Source: Planctomycetota bacterium (GTDB taxonomy: Bacteria; Planctomycetota; PUPC01; DSUN01). Taken from it: a stretch of DNA of 16,541 nt. A model generated the notes under the pieces. The model saw nothing but the letters and a program-made list of their open reading frames with translations. It was not told the DNA's origin and ran no database searches. The position numbers and the translations under genes are program-made. Below, in pieces: positions 6,434 through 12,894 of the stretch; position 1 is the stretch's first letter, and each line of letters opens with the position of its first letter. Location: assembly GCA_016872875.1 (NCBI GenBank), contig VGYW01000169.1, positions 1 to 16,541 of the forward strand, given 5' to 3'.

Positions 6434-7834
6434 ATGGCCAGGGGCACAGGGCGATTGGCGGCGGCGGTGCGGACCCTTCGGAAACAGAAGGTCTGGGAAC
6501 TCGGGGGACTCTTCTCCCCGTGGCTGGTGCTGCCCGAGAGCTTTGGGCACCCGAAGCGGCGGCGCCTCTTTTCCCCCTGGCGAACGTTCTGGCTGTTCCT
6601 CTCTCAGGTGCTCTCGGCGGACAAGGCCTGCCGAGAGGTGGTTCGCGGCTTCCTCGCCTGGCTGGCCTTCGAGGGGAAGAGGGCCGCCTCGCCCAGGACC
6701 GCCGCCTACTGTAAGGCCCGGCGCCGCCTGCGCCTGCGCGGCCTCCAGGGGGTTCACGGCCAGGTGTGCCGAGCGCTCCAGGCGACCCCGCCCAAGCCGC
6801 GCGACCTGTGGCTCGGCCGCCGCGTGAAGGTGGCCGACGGCTCCGCACTCTCCATGCCCGACACGGCCGCAAATCAGCGGATTTACCCACAATCTCCGCG
6901 GGCGAAGCCCGGCTGCGGCTTCCCCATCATGCGCATCGTTGCCATCTTCTCCCTGGCCACGGGAGCCCTCCTCGACCTGGCCAAAGGCGCCCTCCGCGTC
7001 CACGAGCGGACCCTCTTTCGCAAGCTCTGGCATCTCCTGGAGCCGGGCGACGTGCTACTGGCCGACTGCGGCTTCCCCAGCTACGCCGACTTCTACTGCC
7101 TCTCCCAGCGCGGGGTGGACTGCGTCATGGGCAACCACCCGCGCCGCTCCGTCGGCCTCACGGTGCTGCGCACCTTCAGCAAGGGCGACCGCTTGCTCGC
7201 CTGGCACAAGACCGGCTCGTGCCCCGACTGGCTCTCCCACGCCGACTGGGCCGCCATGCCCGACCGCCTGCCCGTGCGCGAGATCCGCTTCAGCGTGGAC
7301 GTCCCCGGCTTCCGCACCAGCAGCATCACCATCGCCACCACGCTCCTCGACCCCGAAGCCTATCCCAAGGACGCCTTCGCAGACCTCTACCGCCGCCGCT
7401 GGATGGCCGAACTCTACCTCCGCGACATCAAGACCAGCCTCGGCATGGACATCCTGCGCTGCAAGACCCCGGCCATGGTCCACCGGGAACTCCTCATGTT
7501 CCAGATCGCCTACAACCTCGTTCGGGGCCTCATGGTCCAAGCCGCGGCCACCGCGGGGATCCCAACCTACCGCATCAGCTTCAAGGGCTCCGTCGCCACG
7601 GTCCGGCAGTGGGCGCCCGTCTTTGTTGCCAGTGCTCCCAGCCAGCGCAAGACCAAACGCCTCTTCCGAACTCTCCTCTCTGTTCTCGCCCGAGACCCCG
7701 TCCCCAACCGCCCCAACCGCAACGAACCCCGAGCACGCAAACGCCGCCCCAAGAACTACCAACTCCTCAACAAACCCCGTCGCCTCTTCAAGGAGATCCA
7801 GCACCGCAACCGATACCGAAAAGCCTTATGTTAG
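6434..7834 (+). CDS. IS4-family DDE transposase
   Basis: A 466-residue cut-and-paste transposase that binds the element's terminal repeats and moves it. The catalytic acidic residues are visible: Asp135 in VKVADGSALS, Asp211 in VLLADCGFPSY and Glu326. The glutamate lies in a perfect IS4-family YREK signature, Tyr319-x2-Arg322-x3-Glu326-x6-Lys333 (YRRRWMAELYLRDIK). The length is normal and no frame interruption is seen, so it is probably active. The ATG at 6434 follows AGGAGGCAGGCCC. The C terminus is strongly basic, and the TAG at 7832-7834 lies inside the right terminal repeat, mirroring the passenger gene at the other end. Confidence 0.94.
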   Translation: MARGTGRLAAAVRTLRKQKVWELGGLFSPWLVLPESFGHPKRRRLFSPWRTFWLFLSQVLSADKACREVVRGFLAWLAFEGKRAASPRTAAYCKARRRLRLRGLQGVHGQVCRALQATPPKPRDLWLGRRVKVADGSALSMPDTAANQRIYPQSPRAKPGCGFPIMRIVAIFSLATGALLDLAKGALRVHERTLFRKLWHLLEPGDVLLADCGFPSYADFYCLSQRGVDCVMGNHPRRSVGLTVLRTFSKGDRLLAWHKTGSCPDWLSHADWAAMPDRLPVREIRFSVDVPGFRTSSITIATTLLDPEAYPKDAFADLYRRRWMAELYLRDIKTSLGMDILRCKTPAMVHRELLMFQIAYNLVRGLMVQAAATAGIPTYRISFKGSVATVRQWAPVFVASAPSQRKTKRLFRTLLSVLARDPVPNRPNRNEPRARKRRPKNYQLLNKPRRLFKEIQHRNRYRKALC

Positions 7835-7842
7835 TGCCATTC
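7825..7842. repeat. Right terminal inverted repeat of the IS
   Basis: The reverse complement reads GAATGGCACTAACATAAG, matching the left end at 16 of 18 positions. It contains the transposase TAG (7832-7834) and, on the minus strand, the TAA (7826-7828) that now ends the truncated host protein. Confidence 0.93.
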
Positions 7843-9160
7843 GGGACACCTCCTCGTCGTCTTCCCGCACACAGATCCCCTCCTCGGCTGGCGCGTAGGA
7901 GTCGGTCACGCCGGGGCGCTGGGGCGGGTTCTTGCGCTCGCGCATCGCGGGGAGCACCCAGGCCAGGTGCGAACGCCAGCCGGAGGCCGCTGCCACGGCC
8001 GCCCTGGTGCCCAGGCGGAGGCACAGGTCGCCCTTGCCTGGCCCCTTGACGAGCGCCTTCGGCGGCGCCTCTTCAGCCTTCTTCTCCTTCTCGCCGCCCT
8101 CTTCCTCGGGCGGCTGCTCCTCAGCTTCGTAGCGACGCAGGAAGTCCATCACCTCGTCCATCGTCCAGCCCTGGGCGACAACGCCGCTGAAGTCGTGCAC
8201 GGCGATGGCCAGGGGCGCTGGCTGCTCGGGCTCCTCCGAGCCCTCCGAAGGGCGAAAGACGATGAGGTCGCTGGCGACGAAGTAGGAGAGGTTCGCGGCC
8301 CGGTTCACCCAGTCGAGAGCGTCCTTGAAGCGCGTGTCGTTGGCCTTGATGGTGAGCGGTAGCTCTGGCGACACGGTTCCCGCTCGGAGAAGGATGTTGG
8401 TCTTGCGAAGCTTGGCGAGGCGTTCGAGCACCTTCTGAAGGGGCGCGTCGGTGAGGTCGAGGGTGGTCTGCTCCTCCATCTTCTTCTGCGCCCATTCGGG
8501 CCACTCGCGGCCCGATTCGAATAACTGCCGGCCTCTTGAGGCCGAAGGAGCGCGCGTGCCGAGGTTGACGGAGCCGTTTCGCGGCACCGCTCGGATGGCG
8601 TCCAGAAGCTTGGCCACCAGTTTGTGGTCGGCCTCGGGCGCGGCCACGGCGAGGCGGGCGTCGCCTGCGAGCGTCACCCGAGCCCCGCAGGTTCCCGACG
8701 GCGGGCCGAGGACTTTCTGGATGAGGGCCTGAAGGCCGGCGGCCTCCTTCGGCTCGCGGGCGGCCTGGGTGAGGTCGTATTCACGCCGCGGGAACCGCTG
8801 GAGCTCCCAGACCTTCTCCCGTGGGGCGACGACTATGCTCCCGCCGTGGAGCGTCCACGCCCTGTCAATCAGCTCGCAGATGAGGTCGAGGGCTGCCCGG
8901 CCGGGCAGCGTGTGGGTCCAGAGCCACACCGAGCGGGTCTCTGGGAAGGGCTTCTGGACCTCGATCTTGCATTCGAGCGCGTCGGTCAGCTCGCGGAAGA
9001 GCTCATCCCACGGCAGGCCGCGGAGGGTCAGGGAGGCGGGCTTGTCAAGCTTCTTCAGAATCTCTGCCTGCCCCGCCGGTGCCTCGCCCCCGGGGGCAGC
9101 GCGTCCGAAGCTGACGAGCGCCAGCGAGACGAGCCAGCCGAATCGCCGTGTGTTAGCCAT
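7826..9160 (-). CDS. 5' half of a secreted STN/secretin-N-like protein, truncated by the IS
   Basis: The N-terminal portion of a protein of about 810 residues interrupted by the IS. The native frame runs to about residue 435; the last few residues (RMALT) and the TAA come from the element's terminal repeat. A signal peptide is visible (MANTRRFGWLVSLALVSFGRA). Two STN-like modules (secretin and TonB short N-terminal domain) follow: ASLTLRGLPWDELFRELTDALECKIEVQ around 43-70, and TTLDLTDAPLQKVLERLAKL with LPLTIKANDTRFKDALDWVNRAA around 230-290. Each is followed by a secretin-N-like segment, and there is an acidic Glu/Lys linker (EEGGEKEKKAEE). The ATG is preceded by GGAAGGTGG. It lies 24 bp after the HEPN gene on the same strand. 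The truncated product could still be exported but has lost half its modules. The modules suggest envelope location; specific function is unknown. Confidence 0.82.
   Translation of the reverse strand: MANTRRFGWLVSLALVSFGRAAPGGEAPAGQAEILKKLDKPASLTLRGLPWDELFRELTDALECKIEVQKPFPETRSVWLWTHTLPGRAALDLICELIDRAWTLHGGSIVVAPREKVWELQRFPRREYDLTQAAREPKEAAGLQALIQKVLGPPSGTCGARVTLAGDARLAVAAPEADHKLVAKLLDAIRAVPRNGSVNLGTRAPSASRGRQLFESGREWPEWAQKKMEEQTTLDLTDAPLQKVLERLAKLRKTNILLRAGTVSPELPLTIKANDTRFKDALDWVNRAANLSYFVASDLIVFRPSEGSEEPEQPAPLAIAVHDFSGVVAQGWTMDEVMDFLRRYEAEEQPPEEEGGEKEKKAEEAPPKALVKGPGKGDLCLRLGTRAAVAAASGWRSHLAWVLPAMRERKNPPQRPGVTDSYAPAEEGICVREDDEEVSRMALT
7843..7853. repeat. Right target-site duplication of the IS
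   Basis: GGGACACCTCC, identical to 5935-5945. Deleting the IS plus one copy (1,908 bp, a multiple of three) rejoins the two minus-strand reading frames in phase. Confidence 0.95.
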
Positions 9161-9184
9161 GCGACCACCTTCCGCCAGCTCGGA

Positions 9185-9607
9185 CTACTTCCGGGGGGGC
9201 AGTGTCTCAGCAGGAAGCCGAGCGGAGATGGCAGCGAAGACCTCGTGCGCCACTGCCAGCGCGGCTCTTGCGTCGTTGAGGTCGGCAACGTCCAACGCCC
9301 CCGGGTAGCGGAACTTCGAGGCATACTCGGTTAGGGGAACGGCATGGTCCACCAGCTTCTTCAGAGCGGGGTCCACGCGCAGGGCCATCTCACCCAGCTC
9401 CTCAATGGCGTGCGTCTTTCGGAACGGCTTGTCGTGCCACGTGAGGAAAGCCTTGAGCAACTTCTCGACGGCTTGCTGTGCGTGGAAGAAGACATCCTCA
9501 ACGACGGGCGGCGACGCAGCCAAGTCGGCCTCCGCGCCCCGGAAGTCCACCAGCGCCTTCTCAATCCAAGAGCGGGTATCCGCAACGAGAACCGGGTCAT
9601 GCGGCAT
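9185..9607 (-). CDS. HEPN domain protein
   Basis: A 140-residue all-helical protein of the HEPN family (PF05168). The recognisable features are an early WIEKALVDFRGAEADL helix, FFHAQQAVEKLLKAFLTW, the PFRKTHAIEELGEM turn and a KFRYPG motif near the C terminus. HEPN proteins paired with a minimal nucleotidyltransferase act as toxin-antitoxin or nucleotide-sensing modules, where HEPN is usually the toxic RNase. The classic RX4-6H RNase motif is not evident here (only R-K-T-H), so catalysis is uncertain. It overlaps the upstream nucleotidyltransferase gene by 11 bp, a strong sign of a two-gene unit. It is followed after 24 bp by the STN gene. The start MPHDPVLV is the only one consistent with the overlap. 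Confidence 0.86.
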   Translation of the reverse strand: MPHDPVLVADTRSWIEKALVDFRGAEADLAASPPVVEDVFFHAQQAVEKLLKAFLTWHDKPFRKTHAIEELGEMALRVDPALKKLVDHAVPLTEYASKFRYPGALDVADLNDARAALAVAHEVFAAISARLPAETLPPRK

Positions 9608-9926
9608 AGAGGAGCTTCCCTTCCCTCACAATCGTGGCGGGCAACGAGGCCCGAAGGTGTAAGCGGGAGTCGAAGGCGGCTCGGGTCCACACCAACACGT
9701 CGGCGGCGACACCGGTGCCGCGAAGGGCCTGATAGGCGAGCCGGGCCTGCCGCTGCTCCCTAGGCGAGGAGTCAGGCACCACGACCAGGAGATCGTAGTC
9801 GCTGTCGGGCCCCCCCTCGCCCCGCGCCCGCGAGCCGAAGAGGTATACCGCGTCGGGGCTGAACGTGGCGACAAGGCGATTGACGATCTCGTTAAGGACA
9901 GGGTCCGAGGTCCTCGGAGTCTTCAT
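9597..9926 (-). CDS. Minimal nucleotidyltransferase (MNT), HEPN partner
   Basis: A 109-residue protein with the polymerase-beta-type nucleotidyltransferase core. The diagnostic GSX10DXD motif is perfect: GSRARGEGGPDSDYD, preceded by AVYLFG and followed by LLVVVPDSS. In MntA-HepT systems the MNT protein acts as antitoxin by transferring AMP to its HEPN partner; the same role is inferred here from the 11-bp overlap with the HEPN gene downstream. The ATG follows AGGAACTAGCG and sits two bases after the stop of the PIN remnant, so it is probably co-transcribed from the promoter at 10341-10370. The length is normal for the family. Confidence 0.88.
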   Translation of the reverse strand: MKTPRTSDPVLNEIVNRLVATFSPDAVYLFGSRARGEGGPDSDYDLLVVVPDSSPREQRQARLAYQALRGTGVAADVLVWTRAAFDSRLHLRASLPATIVREGKLLYAA

Positions 9927-9928
9927 CG

Positions 9929-10105
9929 CTAGTTCCTGACCTTTGGCATGCGCTCCGCCAGGATGCCGACGGTCGTGCAGGCACTGAGCTTGCCTAGTCG
10001 GGCGTCCTCCACAATCCCGCGGGCCTCGGCATGCCTTGCATCGGCCTTCATCAGCGCGGCGATAAAGACGCCGGCATCGAAAACGGTCAGTTGGTCACTG
10101 CTCAT
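9929..10105 (-). pseudogene. Truncated PIN-domain (VapC-like) toxin
   Basis: Only 58 residues remain of a domain that normally has about 130. The N-terminal part looks like a PIN domain: VFDAGVFIAALMKADARHAEARGIVEDARLGKLSACTTVGILAE, carrying the first catalytic Asp (Asp10) and a candidate second acidic residue (Glu51). It then ends abruptly in RMPKVRN and a TAG, and the last two PIN acidic residues are absent. The following bases belong to the MNT gene, so the rest was lost by deletion, not by a simple frameshift. The ATG at 10105 overlaps the antitoxin gene by 11 bp (ATGAGCAGTGA), the normal antitoxin-toxin arrangement; a longer frame from 10144 is rejected. It is expected to be inactive as an RNase. 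Confidence 0.78.
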
Positions 10106-10304
10106 ATATTGCTTCTTCCCAGCCGCCGGGGACAAAGCCCTCAAGCTCGGGCAAGGGTCTCAGCCGCGGCAACGGCTGGATTGCGACGCCATCGCCCTCT
10201 GGCAACTGAACCGTGAGTACCTCTCGATGGGCAGCGACCTCTCTCAAGAGGTCCTCGACGCTGCGCCCCTTCACGTCTTCCAAAGCCACTGCTCGTGTGG
10301 TCAT
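10095..10304 (-). CDS. Phd/YefM-type small antitoxin of the VapC remnant
   Basis: A 69-residue protein starting MTTRAVALEDVKGRSVEDLL, with a short helix-strand body (REVLTVQLPEGDGVAIQPL) and a C-terminal tail typical of antitoxins that wrap their toxin (PLPELEGFVPGGWEEAIYEQ). The call rests mainly on size, tail and the 11-bp overlap with the PIN gene; the subfamily is uncertain. The ATG at 10304 follows GAGGGAACCGAC and lies about 30 bp downstream of the start point predicted from the promoter at 10341-10370, so the longer frame from 10385, which would read through the promoter, is rejected. With its toxin truncated, it may persist as an orphan antitoxin or repressor. Confidence 0.72.
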   Translation of the reverse strand: MTTRAVALEDVKGRSVEDLLREVAAHREVLTVQLPEGDGVAIQPLPRLRPLPELEGFVPGGWEEAIYEQ

Positions 10305-10340
10305 GTCGGTTCCCTCGATCTGTTCCCACCACCTGGCTGC

Positions 10341-10370
10341 ATTATACTGCAACGGGATGGGGGGACTCAA
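10341..10370 (-). promoter_or_regulatory. Sigma-70-like promoter of the toxin-antitoxin genes
   Basis: On the minus strand, TTGAGT (10365-10370), an 18-bp spacer and a perfect TATAAT (10341-10346) precede the antitoxin ATG by about 36 bp. This is the best -10 box in the window and would drive the antitoxin, PIN remnant, MNT, HEPN and possibly the STN gene. Confidence 0.65.
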
Positions 10371-10388
10371 GCTGCCGGCGCGCACAGG

Positions 10389-12407
10389 CTACGGCAGGAA
10401 GGCTCGGTGCCAGAGCTCGAGGTTGAGGAGAGCCCAGAGGCGGTCGGAGTGGTCGGCGAGGGATGATTGGTGCTCCTCGACGAGGCGGCGGACGGCCTCG
10501 GGGCGGAAGTGGCCGCGCCCGAGCGATTCGGGGGAGAGGAGGACGCCGCGAAGGTAGTCGCTCAACTCGCGGCGCAGCCAGTGGGCGATGGGGACGCCGA
10601 AGCCCATCTTGCCCCTGGTGCGAATCTCGGGCGGCAGGAGGTCGGCGAAGGCGGAGCGCAGAAAGGTCTTGGTCGCAGCGCCCCACCTGCCCATCTTCAG
10701 CCGGGTCGGCAGCGAGAGGCCAAAGGAGATCACCTCGTGGTCGAGGAAGGGGCAGCGGACCTCCAGGGAGTTCGCCATGCTCGCGATGTCCACCTTCGTC
10801 AGGATGTCGTTCGGCAGGTAGGTGGCGGCGTCCACGCGGCTGGCCGCGGCCGCGGCATCGAGGTCGGGCACCTTGCCGAACTCGGAGGCGAGGTAACGTG
10901 TGGCCAGGTCCGGCAGCATTTCGGATTTCGGATTTCGGATTCCGGATTTCAATCCGCACTCTCGCAGGCGTCCGGCGAAGTCGGCGGTGTAGAGGTCCGG
11001 CTTATCCGAGGGCTTGAAGTAGGACATCCAGTCCACGTAGCGCTCGATGGGCGTGAGGCCGAGGGCGTCCACGAAGCGGCGGAGGCGGCGGCGAAGGGTC
11101 TTCGGCTCAGCGGTCGAAAAGCCCCCGGCCAGGCACCTGGCTATCGCCCTGAGCGTGCCGCGGATGGGGCGGGGCAGGGAGTCGAAGGCGGCGGTGACGC
11201 GCAGCGCCGCATAGCGCTCGTAGCCCCCAAAGCCCTCGTCCCCGCCGTCGCCTGAGAGCGCCACGGTGACGTGCTCGCGGGTCTTCTGCGAGAGGTAGTA
11301 GGTCGGGATCGCCGAGGAGTCGGCGAACGGCTCGCCGTAGTGGCGGACGAGGAGCGGCAGTATCTCGATGGCCTTGGGCTCGACGACGAACTCGCGGTGC
11401 TGGGTCTTGAACGCCGCTGCCGCGATGCGCGCGTAGCGCAGCTCGTCGTACTTCGGCTCCCCGAAGCCGATGGAGAAGGTCCTGACCGGCTCGCGCATGT
11501 GACGTGCCATGAGGCCGACGACGATGGAGGAGTCAATCCCGCCGCTGAGGAATGCGCCGAGCGGCACGTCGCTCTCAAGGCGCATCTTCACCGCCGCGTC
11601 GAGCATCTCACGCAGGTCGCGGGCCGGAAGGCGGGCGTCGCGGTCGGCGGCCAGCTCGGTCGGCAGGTCCCAATAGCGCTCGAGCCGCGTGCCCTCCCGC
11701 GACGCCACGAGGTAGTGGGCGGGGGGGAGCTTGCGGATGCCATCGTAGATGGTCAGCGGGGCAGGGACGTATTGGTAGGTGAGATAGAGGTCGAGGGCCT
11801 GGGGCGAAAGGGCGCGCGGGACGCCTGGCGCCGCCAGGAGCGCCTGAAGCTCGGAGGCGAACGCGAGCCGCGAGCCGTCGTCGTGGTAGACGAGCGGCTT
11901 CTTGCCCAGGCGGTCACGGGCCAGGAGGAGCTGCCCCTCTTGACGCCCGTCCCAGATGGCGAAGGCGAACATCCCGCGCAGGCGCTCGACCGCCCGCTCG
12001 CCGAGCTCCTCGTAGAGGTGGACGATGGCCTCGCTATCCGTGCGGGTGCGGAAGCGGTGGCCCTTGGCGAGAAGCTCTTCGCGGAGCGCCCGGAAGTTGT
12101 AGATTTCGCCGTTGAAGACGAGCCAGACCGAGCCGTCCTCGTTGGGCATCGGCTGGTGGCCGCCCAGCACGTCAATGATCGAGAGGCGAGCCATGCCGAG
12201 GCCGGCGTTGGGGGGATTGCTGATTGCTGATTGCTGATTGCTGATTGGAAGCCGATCTTCGCTCGGCGGGGTGGCTGGGTCGCCGCGCAGGAAGGTGCCG
12301 GCGTCGTCCGGCCCGCGGTGGCGCATGCGCGCGATCATCGCGCGAAGGGTCTCGCGGGAGACGCCGGCGGCTGGGTCGCGATGGTAGATGCCGCAGATGC
12401 CGCACAT
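10389..12407 (-). CDS. asnB: Asparagine synthase (glutamine-hydrolysing)
   Basis: A 672-residue cytoplasmic enzyme that makes asparagine from aspartate, ATP and glutamine; relatives amidate other carboxylates. The N-terminal class II glutaminase domain starts MCGICGIYHRD with nucleophile Cys2, and has RHRGPDDAG, LSIIDVLGGHQPM and VFNGEIYNF. The synthetase domain has the PPi loop SGGIDSS (288-294) and SGDGGDEGFGGYERY (385-399). The catalytic residues are all present. It is longer than usual partly because of two in-frame heptamer-repeat insertions: SNQQSAISNPPN around 56-67 (12215-12248) and GIRNPKSEM around 489-497 (10918-10952). The first lies in the loop before GMARLSIID and the second in the synthetase domain. 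The ATG gives Cys2, which fixes the start, though no clear ribosome-binding site precedes it. It may be part of a cell-surface or polysaccharide gene set, but the context does not show this. Confidence 0.93.
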   Translation of the reverse strand: MCGICGIYHRDPAAGVSRETLRAMIARMRHRGPDDAGTFLRGDPATPPSEDRLPISNQQSAISNPPNAGLGMARLSIIDVLGGHQPMPNEDGSVWLVFNGEIYNFRALREELLAKGHRFRTRTDSEAIVHLYEELGERAVERLRGMFAFAIWDGRQEGQLLLARDRLGKKPLVYHDDGSRLAFASELQALLAAPGVPRALSPQALDLYLTYQYVPAPLTIYDGIRKLPPAHYLVASREGTRLERYWDLPTELAADRDARLPARDLREMLDAAVKMRLESDVPLGAFLSGGIDSSIVVGLMARHMREPVRTFSIGFGEPKYDELRYARIAAAAFKTQHREFVVEPKAIEILPLLVRHYGEPFADSSAIPTYYLSQKTREHVTVALSGDGGDEGFGGYERYAALRVTAAFDSLPRPIRGTLRAIARCLAGGFSTAEPKTLRRRLRRFVDALGLTPIERYVDWMSYFKPSDKPDLYTADFAGRLRECGLKSGIRNPKSEMLPDLATRYLASEFGKVPDLDAAAAASRVDAATYLPNDILTKVDIASMANSLEVRCPFLDHEVISFGLSLPTRLKMGRWGAATKTFLRSAFADLLPPEIRTRGKMGFGVPIAHWLRRELSDYLRGVLLSPESLGRGHFRPEAVRRLVEEHQSSLADHSDRLWALLNLELWHRAFLP
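10918..10952. repeat. In-frame heptamer array in asnB (synthetase domain)
   Basis: Five tandem 7-bp units of ATTTCGG type (one ATTCCGG, last ATTTCAA). On the coding strand they give GIRNPKSEM. The unit reads through without stops in either orientation, which may explain why it is tolerated. Confidence 0.8.
12215..12248. repeat. In-frame heptamer array in asnB (glutaminase domain)
   Basis: Nearly five tandem copies of GATTGCT. On the coding strand (AGCAATC) they encode ISNQQSAISN. The opposite orientation would contain a TGA, so the array sits in the orientation compatible with the gene. Confidence 0.88.
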
Positions 12408-12412
12408 AAGCT

Positions 12413-12440
12413 GCGAGCCGCGAGCGGCGAGCGGCGAGCC
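12413..12440. repeat. GCGAGCC heptamer array upstream of asnB
   Basis: Four 7-bp units (GCGAGCC, GCGAGCG, GCGAGCG, GCGAGCC) lie just upstream of the asnB ATG and could pair with the inverted array at 12474-12501. Confidence 0.78.
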
Positions 12441-12473
12441 GAAACGCAGCAGGATTCAGCGGCTTCCGATGAA

Positions 12474-12501
12474 GCTCGTGGCTCGCGGCTCGAAGCTCGT
12501 G
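12474..12501. repeat. GCTCGTG heptamer array upstream of asnB
   Basis: Four 7-bp units (GCTCGTG, GCTCGCG, GCTCGAA, GCTCGTG), approximately the reverse complement of the array at 12413-12440. Together they fill most of the 100-bp gap between asnB and the small membrane protein gene. Confidence 0.78.
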
Positions 12502-12508
12502 GCTCTCC

Positions 12509-12775
12509 TCAATCCCTTGGTTCCCACGGCAGACGCGCCCGCCCCTGTTCGCCGCCCTTGGCCTCTTTGCGTCGTGCCTCCTCCTTCATCCGCTCGAAGG
12601 CGAGGAGCCGGCGGACCAACACCACCACCATCACGACGAGCATTGCGAAGCACAGGCCACGCCAGACCGTCCCTTTCAGGTTCAGGACGTATGCGGGCCA
12701 CAGCGACGCAAGGGCGCCCAGGATCGCCAGCGTCTCCCACAGCGGAAAGCGTCGTGACGGCGGTCCTTCGCTCAC
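12509..12775 (-). CDS. Small two-TM membrane protein of unknown function
   Basis: An 88-residue protein that I do not recognise. Two hydrophobic segments are visible, about residues 13-33 (WETLAILGALASLWPAYVLNL) and 38-58 (WRGLCFAMLVVMVVVLVRRLL). They are separated by a short NLKGT loop and followed by a highly charged tail (ERMKEEARRKEAKGG), consistent with an inner-membrane protein whose tail is cytoplasmic. The start is a GTG with a GTGGAGCAGG sequence upstream. A promoter-like pair (12812-12840) lies about 30 bp before it. Coding is supported by the clear TM pattern in this frame; the overlapping frame on the same strand is proline/arginine-rich without structure. It is transcribed toward asnB and could share its transcript. 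Confidence 0.68.
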   Translation of the reverse strand: MSEGPPSRRFPLWETLAILGALASLWPAYVLNLKGTVWRGLCFAMLVVMVVVLVRRLLAFERMKEEARRKEAKGGEQGRARLPWEPRD

Positions 12776-12811
12776 GGTCGGCCTGCTCCACAGAGGTTCA
12801 ACGCCCTACCG

Positions 12812-12840
12812 AGTATACCGCCTCAGCCCACGCCCCGCAA
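12812..12840 (-). promoter_or_regulatory. Putative promoter of the small membrane protein gene
   Basis: On the minus strand, TTGCGG (12835-12840), a 17-bp spacer and TATACT (12812-12817) lie about 37 bp upstream of the GTG at 12775. It may also serve asnB. Confidence 0.5.
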
Positions 12841-12847
12841 GGCTCTG

Positions 12848-12875
12848 TTGACATCGCCCCGCCCAATGCCATAAT
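12848..12875 (+). promoter_or_regulatory. Putative promoter of the ATP-grasp ligase gene
   Basis: A consensus TTGACA (12848-12853), a 16-bp spacer and CATAAT (12870-12875). The predicted start point is about 13 bases before the ATG at 12895, giving a very short leader. It lies back to back with the minus-strand promoter. Confidence 0.58.
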
Positions 12876-12894
12876 GTGGCGATAGGGGGATCGT

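Larger units (their letters stand above)
5946..7842. mobile_element. IS4-family insertion sequence with DUF6788 passenger gene
   Basis: A complete 1,897-bp element. Its ends are imperfect 18-bp terminal inverted repeats (16/18 identical; outer GAATGGCACTAAC perfect) bordered by an 11-bp direct target duplication. It carries two divergent genes, a 466-residue DDE transposase on the plus strand and a 124-residue DUF6788 protein on the minus strand. Each gene's TAG stop lies inside the nearest terminal repeat. The perfect target duplication, intact transposase and undecayed host gene halves all point to a recent insertion. I cannot name the exact IS from sequence alone. Confidence 0.93.

Noticed and set aside
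3997..10304. Reading the nuclease-fold gene, IS and toxin-antitoxin genes together as a new defence system
   Set aside because: They lie on different units and strands, are separated by the STN gene, and each is explained by its own mobile or toxin-antitoxin context; nothing ties them functionally.
11271..12230. Long plus-strand open frame opposite asnB
   Set aside because: Antisense shadow of a clearly conserved enzyme; no recognisable motifs.
12215..12248. Possible CRISPR-like array
   Set aside because: The units are 7 bp, directly tandem and without spacers; no cas gene is nearby.
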